A DNA stretch of 64,000 nucleotides from Corythucha ciliata (taxonomy: Eukaryota > Arthropoda > Insecta > Hemiptera > Tingidae), in the NCBI GenBank assembly GCA_038030265.1, contig CM075943.1:30380001-30444000 (forward strand), given 5' to 3'. The notes beneath the pieces are model-generated. The model was not told where the DNA came from. It did not search any database and saw only the letters and a program-made list of their open reading frames with translations. A program made the position numbers and the translations under genes. Position 1 is the stretch's first letter. The number at the start of each line of letters is the position of its first letter. Below, one piece after another: positions 11,006 through 22,770 of the stretch.

Positions 11006-12934
11006 CCAAGGCTACTAGAACTAACAAGGTTGGCCATTACGCCGTTTGTTTACGTTTTTCTATATATATAGGCGAGGGGTGGAGGCCCACGTCACAATAT
11101 GCTCCCTCCCACCACACTTTATTCATGTAGTATTCCAACTCCTTTGAAACTGAGTTATTCAGGTGAATCAAATCTTATTATCGAATTTTTTACTGCTGTT
11201 ACGCACATTGCTTGGCCCCTAAGGCTAGAAAAAAGATACCAATGTTTATTACATATTTTATTTATACAAAAAATATTATGTTGAAGCTGAACAAAACACT
11301 CACCCTTCCTTCAAGAACATTAGCCAGCCATACACTTGCGTTCTTATTTCCTCTCAAAAATCGTGGTGCATCCAAAGCGTAAAGAGATAAAATGGGGTAG
11401 GAAAATTTTGCTTCAAAAAACACTTTCCCATGGTGGGGTAGGAAAATTTTGCTTCAAAAAACACTTTCCCATGGTGAATTGTGGCGCATGGAACAGGAGA
11501 GGAGAGAACATTTTGTATACAAATCAAATTTGTGTATAGAGAGTATTTCACAAATATTGTTGTCATTTGAAGAGATAAAACGTTAGTGCATGGTCTCGTA
11601 TCGTGTCATTTGGCGTGGCGCGTTGTCATGTTCAAAATTTCAAGAGGATAAGGAGGGTAGAACAGAACACGATTTTTGAGAGTGATTTTCAAAGGAAATC
11701 ACAACAGCGCGCACCAAGCAAGAGCTACAATAAGAGCAATAAGCTTCTCAAAGAAATAAGCTCCTGGAATGTGGTGAGGGTGATTTGATCGAATGGTGGG
11801 GTGGAGATATTGCGAACTAAACCGAATTTCGTTCGCCCTATATGACAATCACAGATTTAACTGACTTTTAATTTTTATGCTAAGTATTATTAATTGTTTA
11901 TTTAGAAGCAGTGAGAAGGAAACTTAATTCCAGCTAAGATGGCTTGGAAATAATGTAAGGGAAAATCAATTCAAGTTCTTTGAAAGCACAAACCGCTGAA
12001 TGTGTCTTCTTCATTTAAACACGAATTTTCTACAATCGTTGGGGAATCTTTGGTTGAAAATACTTGTAAGCGTCCAATAAGCGAGACCGGGCCCAAGAAA
12101 TATGATTTTTTTCTTGGTTTTCGTGGGGATGACGCGAAAAACATCGAAGTTAGGAAGATTCATGGGTCAGAACTTATTTATAACTCTATTTTCTAAGGTA
12201 ATTATTTATGCTAAAATAGAACATAAATCGGGATCAGTTGTAAAATAACCAAGTTTTAGGTATTTTCAAACACGCCAGCTAAGCATGTTTTCGTCATGAA
12301 ACGCCTTCCGAAAAAAGTGGGGAGCGGTTTGTTGTGTTTCTACTTGAGCCCTTGAATAATAAAATAATAAAGGATAAATCAATTAGCCATTTAGCCATTT
12401 AAAGGTATGAAAAGGGCAGAGAATGCAGCGTATGTTACGTTGCGGAAAATGTTCGATTTGGCGGGATTGAAAATATGCCAACTTTAAATAAGAAAAAAAT
12501 TTCCAAAGGGTTTAATTTTTTTCATTTACATAGAAGGGCTGGTATACCTCATCGAAAAAAAATATTTTCGATAAATGTGAGACTTCCTCATTATTAAAAT
12601 GAGAAGAAACGCCGGGGCTAGGAGGGCTGCGAAGGAAATGGGAAGTTTTCTTGGTCCGAAATATCTTTCTATACAAGAATATTGCCACCTGAAGATACCA
12701 TTGTGAAGGTACGAAGCCCGAAATTCTGGTTGAATTAAATAAAACAATAGTTTGGGCAGTTTGGGCTTTCAAAAAACACGAATTCTACATAAATACTATA
12801 GACTATAAACAATGGGGCGGGAAGAGGAGCATATTTCTACGTCACAATCGGTCTCGACCAATCAAAACACTGAGGCAACTTTTTCGTCTTGTTTACATTG
12901 TAATGGCCAACCTTGTTAGTTCTAGTAGCCTTGG
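11006..12934. mobile_element. Possible foldback element bounded by a perfect 35-bp inverted repeat
   Basis: Positions 11006-11040 and 12900-12934 are exact reverse complements (35 bp, starting CCAAGGCTACTAGAAC and ending GGTTGGCCATTAC). Similarity continues inward: TTTGTTTAC, then CGTCAC with TATGCTCC appears in both arms (about 11055-11110 and 12820-12890). No target-site duplication is obvious and no transposase is encoded. The interior includes a 41-bp tandem duplication. It lies about 150 bp upstream of the NOC2 start codon. Confidence 0.6.
11393..11474. repeat. Perfect 41-bp tandem duplication
   Basis: Two identical 41-base units, 11393-11433 and 11434-11474, each beginning TGGGGTAGGAAAATTTTGC and ending TTTCCCATGG. 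Perfect identity suggests a recent slippage or duplication event. Confidence 0.95.
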
Positions 12935-12944
12935 TCTAATTCGA

Positions 12945-13055
12945 AGCGGTGCCGCTGTCATGTTGACCGAACTTTACTACTGGCGTGATATAAAAGGGTT
13001 TTTTTTGCCACCTCTGCATTACGGCACCGCTTTTCTAGGAAACCAAGGCTTAAGC
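12945..13055. mobile_element. Diverged relative of the 41.2-kb MITE
   Basis: The segment begins CGAAGCGGTGCCGCTGTC and ends GCACCGCTTTTCTAGGAAAC, then 'caaggcttaag'. It aligns end to end with the right arm of the 437-bp element at 41176-41612, so it is a solo arm or deletion derivative of the same family. Confidence 0.7.
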
Positions 13056-13839
13056 CTATTCAGTAAAACTTGTCTAATATAAAAACATATGTTCCAATTC
13101 GGAGAGGACGGGTGGATCGATAGGATCGTCGCAAACGTTTTACTGAATAGGTCGCCAGCGCCTTATCAATTTTAGCCACCTAAAGATCCATACAAACTGG
13201 TCATTAGCGCTTTTCCCCAATTTTACAAGAACAGTGTACACGGGGTCTCGATAGTCTACTCCAGAGTCTTGAAAAAATCGTCCAGAACGCAGAACAAAGT
13301 CATATAGAAAACCAGGTTATCCAGCTTACTAGAAGAGCTCGCGAGACCATTCTTGGGTTTGAAATTTTGCTCCCGCTAGATCGCACTACCATCGCATTGA
13401 GACATTTTGTATCTGTTCTGTGGAGTTTTTTTTTTTTTTTGTAGTAAAGTCAACTTTATTGCGTAATTCAACACATTACAGTTGGGAACATTGGAAGAGA
13501 AACAACAACACATTACACACTGCATATAAGTACAATGCATAATGCATGGAACGTGGTGAGGTAGGTTGCTATCCATTGATAGTCCAACGCGAAGTTATTG
13601 AGGGCGGGGTGTCTTTAAAAAAAAGTTGTATAGGTATAACTGGCAGGAATTGTTCAAAATTAGGCCTTCGAAGTAGAATCGGGTTTTCTCGACTAAGACT
13701 AAAAGAGGATTCGAATTTTCCAACTGTCAAATATAATCGAAGACTTCAGCACATGGGTCGTCTCTCATCGAATGTTTTCTACAATGAGGAAGTTTCATGT
13801 TTCATGTATCGAAAACTTGAGTCTTTTTCTTCTAAGAGA
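13056..13839. other. Unassigned, AT-rich stretch
   Basis: No gene supported. It contains a T(15) run near 13427-13441 and the word ATGAGGAAGTTTCAT at about 13787-13801, which is also the terminal repeat of the 62.56-63.14 kb element. It grades into the periodic array at its right end. Confidence 0.35.
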
Positions 13840-14960
13840 AAAACGCTAATTCAACAGTTAAAATTGAGAGAAATAGCTAATTAGCGGACAAATTAAGAAA
13901 AAGGGCTAATTCACGGGTAAAGCGTGGAAAAAAGCTAATTGACGGGCTCTTTACGCTAACAATAAAATATAGAAAACCTGCTAAAATCGATAGAAAAAAT
14001 CACTAATTCATGACTGAAATTGAGAAAAACGCAAATTCGCGGTTAACATTTATAAAACACAAATTCGCGACTTCTGAAGCCAACTCTGTGGCTAAAATTG
14101 AAAAAAATTGCTGAAGCCATAGCACAAATTGTGAAAAAATGGATAATTCACGAGCAAAATCGAGACAAATCACAATAATTCGTGGCGAAAATGGGGGAAA
14201 ACGTTAATTCCCAGCTAAAATAAAGGGAAAATGGTAATCGGGGTCTAAAACGCTGATTCATGGCTAAAATTGAGAGAAATTGGCAATTCACGGATAGAGT
14301 GTTTCTTTTAGCTCGAATAGCTAAGAAAATGGAGAGAAAGCGCTAATTCACGGCTGAAAAGAAAATATAACGCGTGGATACACTTGAAAAACCTCGGTAA
14401 TTTACAGCTAAATGGAGAAAGTCGTGACTTCACTGCTAAGGTTGACACAAAAAGCGCTCATTCGCGGTTAAAATGAATGAATGAATGCGAGAAAAATAGA
14501 AAATGCGGATTCGCCAATTCGCGGATCAATTCAACAAAACCGCTAAATTCCTGCCTAAACTTGATACAAAACGCTCCCTCACAGATAAAATGGAGAAAAA
14601 CGCTAATTCACGGAACAAGTAGTGAGACGACTTCGCAGCCAAAATAGAGAATAAAGCGAAATTCACTGCTAAAGCTGACAAAAGGTTCTTATTCTCACAT
14701 ACTCAGCTTAAAATGTTGAAAAACTTCAATTTTTGGAACATAAAAAAAAGAAAGAAGGTAATTCGCGGCTAATATAGAGTAAAAGCTGTAATTCACGGCT
14801 AAAATTGAGAAATCATTCGCGGCTAAAATTATAAATAAGCCCTAATAAGCGGCAAAAACCAACGAAAAGTCCTGATCGACGACAAATAAATAAAAAAACG
14901 CTGATTGTACGTAGCTAAAACTGTAATAAACCACTAATAATAAGAAAGCGCCAATCACGC
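13840..14960. repeat. Degenerate ~30-bp periodic array, class D (longest copy)
   Basis: More than 30 diverged units of the form 'gctaattcgcgg', 'ctaaaattgag', 'aaaaac', spaced about 28-36 bp. Individual copies vary at the TTCGCG core (TTCACGG, TTCGTGG and others). A second class D array lies at 51.85-52.2 kb. No TIR or TSD was found flanking this one. Confidence 0.8.
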
Positions 14961-15675
14961 GCGCGTCGGCGTCTTTCTTCTCCGAATGTGAAAGGGGCCT
15001 AAGGGGATCCGGAAACTATCAACGCTCGAACCACAAAAAGGAAATCGAGGTGTTTTGCAGCAGTACAGCACCCTTCTCAGTCCCCTTGACTTTATCTTTC
15101 ATTTTAGCCATTCCTTGACCCGCTAGGCATACGCCATGGCCCATAACCCCCTCCACCAACCCATTTGTTCCCATTAAAACCATCTTGGTCTCCGCATGGT
15201 TTCGCATCTGACTTTATAACGGGAAAATACGTTGTAGACTTCGTAGGCAGCTGCCTGTTCATGTTTCAATGAGTTTATTTTTAAAATAATGTAGGTATGT
15301 AATATAATAAAACTCTTTCGTGCAGAGCTATAACGTTACATTAAATACTCTCTTATAATTTGCACAATTCTTTTTAACACGTATTAAAAATATGCATATG
15401 TATAACGGAACAAGACAAAAGGATATCACAGCCAGAACACAACACTATTTCGTTAATAGAGGCCTGGAAAACAGTTTCGGTAGCATGTACGCCGGCTGCA
15501 GCTAGATAATAACAGGACTCAGTTTGTCCAGATATTTCAAGGCAAAATTGGAAATAACCATGTATAAAAATCTGTCTAATCAAACATTATTTAAAGATAT
15601 TTATCTAATAAATCAATAAGTATACGTTACTAGCGTGAAACAATAAATTAACAACAATGAAAACATTAATATATT
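14961..15675. other. Unassigned stretch
   Basis: No supported gene. Low-complexity AT-rich sequence without recognisable family similarity. Confidence 0.35.
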
Positions 15676-15677
15676 AG

Positions 15678-15972
15678 GGAGTTATTGCATAACCGTCTGA
15701 CGGTTACCGTTAACGGTAATGTGACGCCATGATAAGCGTAAAATTCAAATTTTGATTTGAAGCGTTAATGACAAACGTTTAAAGACCAGTATGAGGTGGT
15801 GTTTTATTAATTTGTTTGAAGCAATCAGGTGCATCTATGCCCTACCCTGTGTTCATATTTTAGCGCAACTATTATTTGCAAAAACTCTTTTTCCACCGAT
15901 ACAAACGGCTACGCTTGCGTGACGTCACATAACCGTTAACGTTAACCGTCAGACGGTTATGCAATAACTCCC
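15678..15972. mobile_element. Tc1/mariner-type MITE with TA target site
   Basis: A 295-bp element starting GGGAGTTATTGCATAACCG and ending CGGTTATGCAATAACTCCC. The inverted repeat continues imperfectly through CGTTAACGGT and GTGACG, over about 55 bp. It is flanked on both sides by TA (15676-15677 and 15973-15974), the duplication made by Tc1/mariner transposases (known). There is no coding capacity. Confidence 0.88.
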
Positions 15973-15974
15973 TA

Positions 15975-16679
15975 TTTATTTCCTTTCGAGACTTTTAACT
16001 AAAACAAGTACATACCTATTTAAAAAACGTATTCAGGGTCATTTGGACAAATTACTATTTAAAAATGAAATGCACTAAAAGTAAAAGGGGCATACACATT
16101 TAGAGACTGTAGTGTTTCCTTGTAGCCTGCTAAATGACGGGCTCTTGGTGTTTATTCTTCAGGTGGTAAACATTTATAGCAAACAGGGGTTCTATCTAAT
16201 GCCTAGTTGGCCTTGCAAATTGTGCGGTGCAGTACAAAATGTCCATTAAAATAAATAAATTGGTTTTTGGAAGAACGTCAGTCAAATTGAAAAGAGGTGC
16301 TTGTAATAAAATAACTCAATTCATAAATAAAAAAAAAGTGTATTGCAAGTGTGGAACTGTGCCTTCGATCAGTCGGGGGCATTCAAGATGGACTGGGAAT
16401 CGAGCATGATTTCAGTTGAATGGAAACTAGTGTTGAGGCTCAACGAACTAACGAGCAATGCAGAAGCTGGACCATTTGACGACGAACAAAAAGTGGACGA
16501 GAAAGGAAAAAATGAACTCAACTTCGACAGGGACTCGTAGGCTATGATATCGTTATTGCCGCTGCCTTCAGTATCGTTTTCCGTTTGAGCGACTAAAAGC
16601 CGCGTCATGAGATCAATCTAGAATTCAACCAAACAAGAATGGTGAGGCTGGAGAAAGCCAAGCGGAATTTTTATCTAGA
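15975..16679. other. Downstream flank of the myotubularin gene
   Basis: Probable 3' UTR and flank of the minus-strand gene starting at 20865. No other gene is supported. A copy of the half-hairpin ATGAAATGCACTAAAAG is at about 16065-16081. Confidence 0.4.
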
Positions 16680-17817
16680 TTAAAATTTACGAACTTGTGG
16701 ATTGCCACCTCCTCGAATTTCAAGAACGGGAATGTGCCTGAAGAAGCATTGTTGCCATATGCTTAAGCACGGCACCCTTGCCTGAACGGGTAGAACCGTA
16801 ATATTGGATGACTTCAAAGGAGGTTGAGCTTGGTACAGTGGGTTGAAATAAAATGAAATATCTCGACCGTTAAGAAGCTCATCCCAAACACTCCGAAGAA
16901 TCAGTGGGTTGTTGGGATCCTGAACAATGAGGTTATCTAAAATTTCTTGAAGACGATTAGTGAAAAAATAAATTACTATTGACGAAAAATGACGATCCCT
17001 TTCACAGTCAAACAGAAAAGTGTCGAAAATGGATGACAGCGCAGTTTCCCACAGTATGGTTAGATACGTTTCGGTGAATTGAAAATGAGTCGGAAATTGA
17101 GTAATCAGCTGCCAAACGCAGTCGAGAAATAATAGAAACACCGGCGCCTGGATAATAGTAGTACAACATTGAATGAATTAGTTCTAAAACAGTGGAAGTG
17201 AGATTGTAACCTGAACGGATTCTGGAGAGTACACGTGAGCTAGTCTGGTACAGAATGGATGCCCCATTACGACCCATTCCCTTTGAACAAGAGCTTGAAA
17301 TCCGTAGATGGTTCGGAAGTGAGGGTCCAGTAAAAGTTGAGTCAAGCATGAAATGACGCAAACAAGATCCCGGCCGTCGTATTCTGTAAATAATTACTGT
17401 CGTAAGAACGAGATGGCTTGTTTCGAATCAATAACAAAACCTTGAAGTACGACAGTAGAATCATTGTACAGATGTTTGGCAGCGGATAATGATTTATTTA
17501 AACAACCCGCAACGTTCAAAAGCCATTTAGAGTTCTCCAAAAGTGAATAAAATTGTTGATCCTGAACCCAAAACTGTTTTATATCTTCTAAAATAGAAAG
17601 CAACGAAAATTAACCTAGCATCCAACTCAAATTAATCGTAAGTTACCTGGGGTGCACAGGTCTCTAAGCTTGGAATACGATAAATAAATATCCTTAGCTG
17701 ACGGCAGATCTTTGCTGAGATCCATAACGATAGGTTGAGTGAGACGTGGATGACTTTTCCGAACTGATTCCAGCATAATATTTTCTTGGACACTATAGAT
17801 ACAAAGACAAAAGCAGC

Positions 17818-17858
<41 letters not shown>

Positions 17859-20800
17859 GTTAGAAACATCCGAGAATTTACCGATCTGAAATCGTTGGTA
17901 TAATATCTGCCATTCTCACGAGCGCAGCGCCGTTCGGAGATGACCAAGACCAAAGAGGCGGCCGACCGCAGCGAAAATGTCTAGCTGCCGTATGCAATTG
18001 ACAGTCAACGACTTTCAAAGGTACAACGATCCATTTAGGCAAACTAATCGACCCAAGTTTCATAATTAATTACACTTACGATCATTGAACACACACACTG
18101 ACGTGATTACACTTGCAATCACGACAGCAATACGCAATTACCTAGAAGACATTTGGAAATCGTGATTGGCCCCAGACAGCCTCCAACCATGACAGCGCGT
18201 TCTAGCCATTTCCATACCCCAATCACCAGCTTCTCGAAACATGTTGGTTTCCGTTTTTATAACGTAGTGCGGTTCGCTAGGGAATAGCAAATTAACGTTT
18301 AAAAATACTCTTCGCCTAACCAAAGATTCAAGGTAAAACGTCCGTTTCACCTGTAGTCGTAAGCAAAAAGGAGTTGGTGCCGTTTAGGGAAGGCGTGATG
18401 CAGCAATGTATTTGCCAACGTTTTACCGTGGCCAATTGGAGAAAATTTGAAACTAAAAGACAGTACCCTCATGTTCTGAGAAAAAAAAATTAGAGGCCTA
18501 AAATATCCTTTATGACTGTCTCCGGCACTTTCTTACTTTGCATACAACATATAACCCCTTGACTTTTTCCGAGAAATTCTTTCCAGGGAGTAGTCTTCTT
18601 CTTCTATCTCCAAGAATGTAAAGAGCGTCAATGTTTGATAAACAGACGTCATTTTCACCGAGTTGAAGAGTATCTTCGAAGCTTACTTCCTAAAAATAAA
18701 GAAAGGTACGTTTTCAGTCAAAAAAAATAAATAAGTAAGTAAGTTCCGACAGCAGCCTGTCGGGAAAAGTGCATTTCATTCATGCGACAATCGAGTCAAA
18801 CCTCATAAGTCCCTTAGGAATAGGAATTCGGTTTTTTTCGTGACTTATACTCTTGAGAACAGAAGAGTAGAGGCAGGCCGTCAAGCTGAGTGCAAGAACG
18901 GAAAATGGCTAATTTTTGACTTATACTCTTAGTAACTGACACGATAGAATTTAATTTTGATCAAAGCAGGCCAGGGCAGGGCCATTTCTGGTCGTGGGCC
19001 GTTGCCATGATTTTACCAACCCCGTAAAATGGTAGGGGGGCCCCCTAACGGGTGGATATTTCATCTGCATACTTGTGAACAGAAGCGGATTCATGATTTG
19101 GTTCCAAGGAGAGGCTCTAGAAATTGTGTGCTATGCCCTACTAAAACTAGCTTGACAGCCATTCGCTTTATGAAACAGCTTCGCAGTCATACGCGAAAAT
19201 AACTAAACTACCTATTCCCTACTACCTACTAACTACCTTTTTGGGGGGGGGGGGATGTCTTCCGACTCCGAAGGTGCCAAAAGCCTTTCGGCCCACACAC
19301 CATACCCAATTGGGGCCCGGACTCGGGAGAGCCTAGTACGGCTCCTCAAACCTATTTGCACTTTTCCAGCAATCTCAGGAGACGGGTCCCATTCTCTTTT
19401 GAGAAGCTGAGGAAGGATATCCTATCGTCATCAAAAATAGTTACCTAGACGCCGCGTAGCCGTCACACTCACATATGATGTGCTCCGCGGTTTCCTCAGC
19501 CTCCCCACATCTATAGCAATCGGGCTCCCCTACTCCCATGATGGACAGGTGCCTGTTGAGGGCGTATTGTCCCGTATACATCCTACTATCCACCTAATCT
19601 TTACCCGCGACAGTCCCACCATCCATGCCGAAGCTTCCTGGTCTTTCTCATCCATTCCCAGTTTTGCTTGCCGGCCCTTATCTCCCTCAAAACCACCCTT
19701 CGGACCCTATTCCCACCACAAAAACGTCTAAACTGACTATAATCGCGCCTCAAAACTGACGAATCGCGCCTTGAAAATGGCTAAAAGCTGAGCCGATTAT
19801 TTGCGCGCTAAAAACATTTTAACTGGCGATTCCCACTCTAAATATGACCAAGCTGGCTCTACAACTAAACTGAGCTCGTACCCTGCAATTGACTGACATG
19901 ACGAATCCGTGCACTTGTTCTCATCTAACGGAAATGAAGAATTCACGCCCTGGAAGTGACCATATACTTACAGTTTGCGCCGTGGAAATGGCCAATCTGG
20001 TTATATTCACGCCCTAAAATTGGCAAAGATGACTCTATGCTGTCTAAACAGTTTATTCCTCTCCTAACACTGACAGAAACGACCATTTGCGCGTCTAAAA
20101 TGGCCAAACTGAGCCTTCTCACCTTGAAAATGTCTTAACTGACTATTCTAACCTAAAATAGCAAACCTGCCTAATCAGGCTCTAAAAATGGCCAAACTGA
20201 TCATTTGCGCCTTGAAGATGGCTTAACAACAAGTCATGCTATTAAAATGCCATGATTAACATTTTACAGCTAAATAACGTGCTCGTACTGGTAGTGGGGG
20301 GAGGGGCGTCAAAAACAAACAAATTATTGAAATTCTTTTTTCTGAAATGTCGCCTGCTGGCCGCTGTAGAATCAAAACTTGTAGAATGTCGAGATCAGAA
20401 GGGTAGAAATAACAAGTGGAACTAAGTACGCGGAAGAGCAAGGGTACGATTAATTCCAACCATCAATCTCAATGAATTTTTCGGAAACTTACCTCTCTTG
20501 ATTTTTCTTCGGCTGTCATAAATGAAAGCTTGAAATTGGTGACGTACAGAACACCGGATTTGCCTTGCTTCCTTTCACTCACATGGGCGAACATCAACAC
20601 ATTTTGCGCCTCAGCTATGAGCATTTCACCTATATGACGGAATACCAAATGATTAAAACTGCAGTCAGCATATTTCTGAGTTTAACACTTACCAGGCAAT
20701 AATTTGGGAGCTAATTGCTCGCTGAAGGACTCTTCATTGCTGGTGTTCAGCTAAGGCAAGACAACAACAGTAAATACAGTACATAAATCATAAATTATAA

Positions 20801-20865
20801 TCTCTCACATCGTCATCGAGCCCAACATAGCTCTTGAAACTCCTACTTAATTTCTTGTCGCCCAT
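16680..20865 (-). CDS. Myotubularin-related protein 10/12-like pseudophosphatase, 11 exons
   Basis: Myotubularins dephosphorylate PI3P and PI(3,5)P2; MTMR10-12 are catalytically dead adaptors for active partners (known). Exons in transcript order: 20809-20865, 20693-20750, 20493-20629, 18537-18689, 18351-18475, 18142-18276, 17882-18043, 17647-17792, 17441-17587, 17211-17383 and 16680-17147. All are GT-AG and in phase, giving 586 residues. A PH-GRAM region (about residues 35-130, PGEMLIAEAQNVLMFAHV, VLYVTNFKLSFM) precedes the phosphatase-like domain: FKFSPIGHGKTLAN, GRPPLWSWSSPNGAALVRMA, DPHFRTIYGFQALVQREWV and FLLFLDCVWQL. The active-site loop, normally HCSDGWDRT, reads LQEYDGRDL across an exon junction, so the catalytic Cys and Arg are gone. 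This supports the MTMR10/12 group; which paralogue is uncertain, so no symbol is given. Introns of 57-63 bp occur beside a 1.8-kb repeat-filled intron. Confidence 0.93.
17821..17854. repeat. Poly-A tract (poly-T in the myotubularin transcript)
   Basis: A run of about 34 A on the plus strand lies in the intron between exons 7 and 8. Read on the gene strand it is poly-T lying upstream of the acceptor CTATAG at 17793-17798. Confidence 0.9.
18800..19260. other. Myotubularin intron 3, GC-mixed repeat debris
   Basis: Contains 'cagggcagggccatttctgg' near 18972, which resembles the left TIR of the hAT-like element at 25456, but no matching right end or TSD was found. Otherwise unassigned. Confidence 0.3.
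19442..19602 (-). pseudogene. LINE retrotransposon fragment (C-terminal tail)
   Basis: The minus strand encodes TGQYALNRHLSIMGVG, then CYRCGEAEETAEHIICEC, ending at a stop. A C-x2-C-x8-H-x4-C cluster after 'TGxxxLNRHL' is the usual C-terminal tail of Jockey/R1-like non-LTR retrotransposon ORF2 proteins (known). Only about 50 residues remain; there is no reverse transcriptase domain. Related 3' sequence may extend down to about 19265. It lies in myotubularin intron 3, in the same orientation as the gene. Confidence 0.7.
19735..20240. repeat. Degenerate ~30-bp periodic array, class E
   Basis: About 16 diverged units of 'ctaaaaatggc', 'taaactgact', 'attcgcgcc', spaced near 30 bp. The same class recurs in the same orientation at 62.02-62.56 kb and in reverse orientation at 26.80-27.34 kb. 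It follows the LINE fragment directly inside myotubularin intron 3. Confidence 0.78.
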
Positions 20866-21450
20866 AGTATAATACGAGGCAAAATCGGGACTAAAACTTT
20901 AACAATTATTAACGCATTACAATCTGGTGTGAAAAGTCTGAGCGAAATAAAATTTGCGATAACTTCACGGTCGAATAAAACTATTAGAAATCAATCAACA
21001 AGAAAAGGCAAACTCACAGCCGAGATATAGCAATAAATTTTAAACAGAAAATAAAGTTAATCATTTAAAAAATAATTAATAAATTAACTCATAACATTTT
21101 GATAGCAATGTAGCCTTCGTGGGGTTACCGAAGTAACCTGTTCACCTGCGATGAGTCAGCTGGTCAGCTGTGTTGTGGTAGTGGTGAGGATGAGAGAGAT
21201 TGATAAAAATTATAGGAAGCCTAGCGTGGTTCGTTGATCACAGAAGTTTTTGGAAAAGTGTTGTTTTTTTAAAAATTTATTTCTGTCACATGAAGTTATC
21301 TTCCAGAGATGTCTGACAGGGAAAACGATGATCGAAGTAAGTCGCAAATGTAATAACATGACAACGTGGTGGCATGGCTACATGTTCGTTGTGGAAATCC
21401 TGTGTTGCCCAAGACCTGTGGAAGGGGGGGGGGGTTTGCTATATGTTCTA
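20866..21450. other. 5' flank of the myotubularin gene
   Basis: Presumed promoter and 5' UTR of the gene starting at 20865, although no clear TATA or initiator could be picked. A run of G(10) is at about 21424-21433. No coding sequence is supported. Confidence 0.35.
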
Positions 21451-22010
21451 GAGTTTTTTGTGCCAAATTTGGGCTCAATTAATGCACTTTAAAGGGTCGG
21501 CCCGCAGTTTTGTCGCCGGTCGGCATTTCTTGCCAGTTGGGACTCGAAGTAAAGTACAGTTACTTTTAGTGCTAAGGCAATGAAACAATGTGTGGTTGTT
21601 GCTGTCGGTTCTAGAGTTTCTTGTGCCAAATTTGGGCTCAAATGGCGCATTTTAGAGGGCCGGCCCGCACACTTTTGTCGCCGGTCAGCATTTCTTGGCA
21701 AGTTGGCAGATGGGCCTCGAAGTAAAGTACCATTACTTTTGGTTCTAGGGCAATGAAACTTTGTGTGGTTATTGCTATTGGTGTGAGAGTTTCTTATGCC
21801 AAATTTGCGCTCAAATGGCGCATTTTAAAGGGCCGGCCCGCACACTTTTGTCGCCGGTCAGCAGTTTTTGGCAGTTGGGCCTTGAAGTAAAGTACCATTA
21901 CTTTTGGTGCTAGGGAAGTGAAACTTTGTGTGGTTGTTGCTATTGGTTCGAGAGTTTCTTGTGCCAAGTTTGGGCTCAATTGGTGCACTTCAAAGGGCCG
22001 GCCCGCCACT
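21451..22010. repeat. Tandem repeat, ~165-bp unit, about 3.4 copies
   Basis: The anchor phrase 'gagtttcttgtgccaaatt' recurs at 21451, 21614, 21787 and 21952, giving units of 163, 173 and 165 bp. Each unit also contains GGGCCGGCCCGC, TTTTGTCGCCGGTC and 'aagtaaagtaccattac'. Copies are roughly 85-90% alike by eye. The unit may belong to a larger minisatellite or a subterminal transposon repeat. Confidence 0.88.
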
Positions 22011-22039
22011 TTTTTTTTTTTTTTTGGTCTGCAAATTAG

Positions 22040-22185
22040 GAAGTCCCGTTACGTTAGACGCTACACAGTGATCATTTTCGTTCCAAAATTATTCCCGGTT
22101 TTTCATTTGTAGGAGAAGGGGCAAAGGGGAAGCTCATTCCACCAAATTCAAGGGCGGGCGAGACTCCATCCCTAAGTGGACAGAC
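22040..22185. repeat. Dispersed repeat, copy 1 ('acgctacacagtgatc')
   Basis: The block runs from ACGCTACACAGTGATCATTT through 'tattcccggt' to GGGCGGGCGAGACTCC and 'atccctaagtgg'. Related copies are at 27711-27835 (plus) and 50830-50960 (inverted, in the spacer of the large inverted repeat). Three copies in 64 kb mark an interspersed family; its class is unknown. Confidence 0.75.
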
Positions 22186-22770
22186 TTTAGCAATATCAAT
22201 AGTGGCAACGTCTTAAGGAGATCCAAAGCAGTGATACACAATAACTCCTCAGGGGGCTATTCTGTAACTTTTTCACATCAGATTTTCTATCGAAAAGTCA
22301 CCTGATTTCATTGATTGTTGAATAAAATGAATGAAATCGCATGACTTTCCAATGGGAAAGTTACTGGAAAAGTGACCAGCATCAGTGGCGTCATAAGGGA
22401 CGAAAATTCTTGCCTCAATCGGAATCTCTCATTTACTGCCAGTACTTCCAAGAAAGCCACGGTCAACAATTTTTTCGACGTTCATTCAATATATGTATGT
22501 ACTGACGGTCTCAATGTCGATAAGTCTCTAACAGTTATTCACTACTATGGAACTCTAGACAAAGTCGTTAGATTGCCGCATGGGAACCGAAAGAAAAATA
22601 TGCATATACCTCACGTGATGACCGCGAAATCACAAATCCAAAAACAAAATATATATATAGCAAATCGAACCGACCTCGGATTCGTGTTCTAGGGGTTCTG
22701 AAACGTGAAAAAAAAGTATCACAACCCATATGTGCGACCATCAGGGCGAGACCAATAGTGCATTTTTTGA

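Noticed and set aside
13840..14960. Regularly spaced repeats resembling a CRISPR array
   Set aside because: Units are contiguous and diverged, with no identical repeats separated by unique spacers, no cas genes, and the DNA is clearly eukaryotic.
18972..20300. Third hAT-like element around array E at 19.7-20.2 kb
   Set aside because: A left-end-like CAGGGCC is present at about 18976, but no matching right terminus or 8-bp duplication was found.
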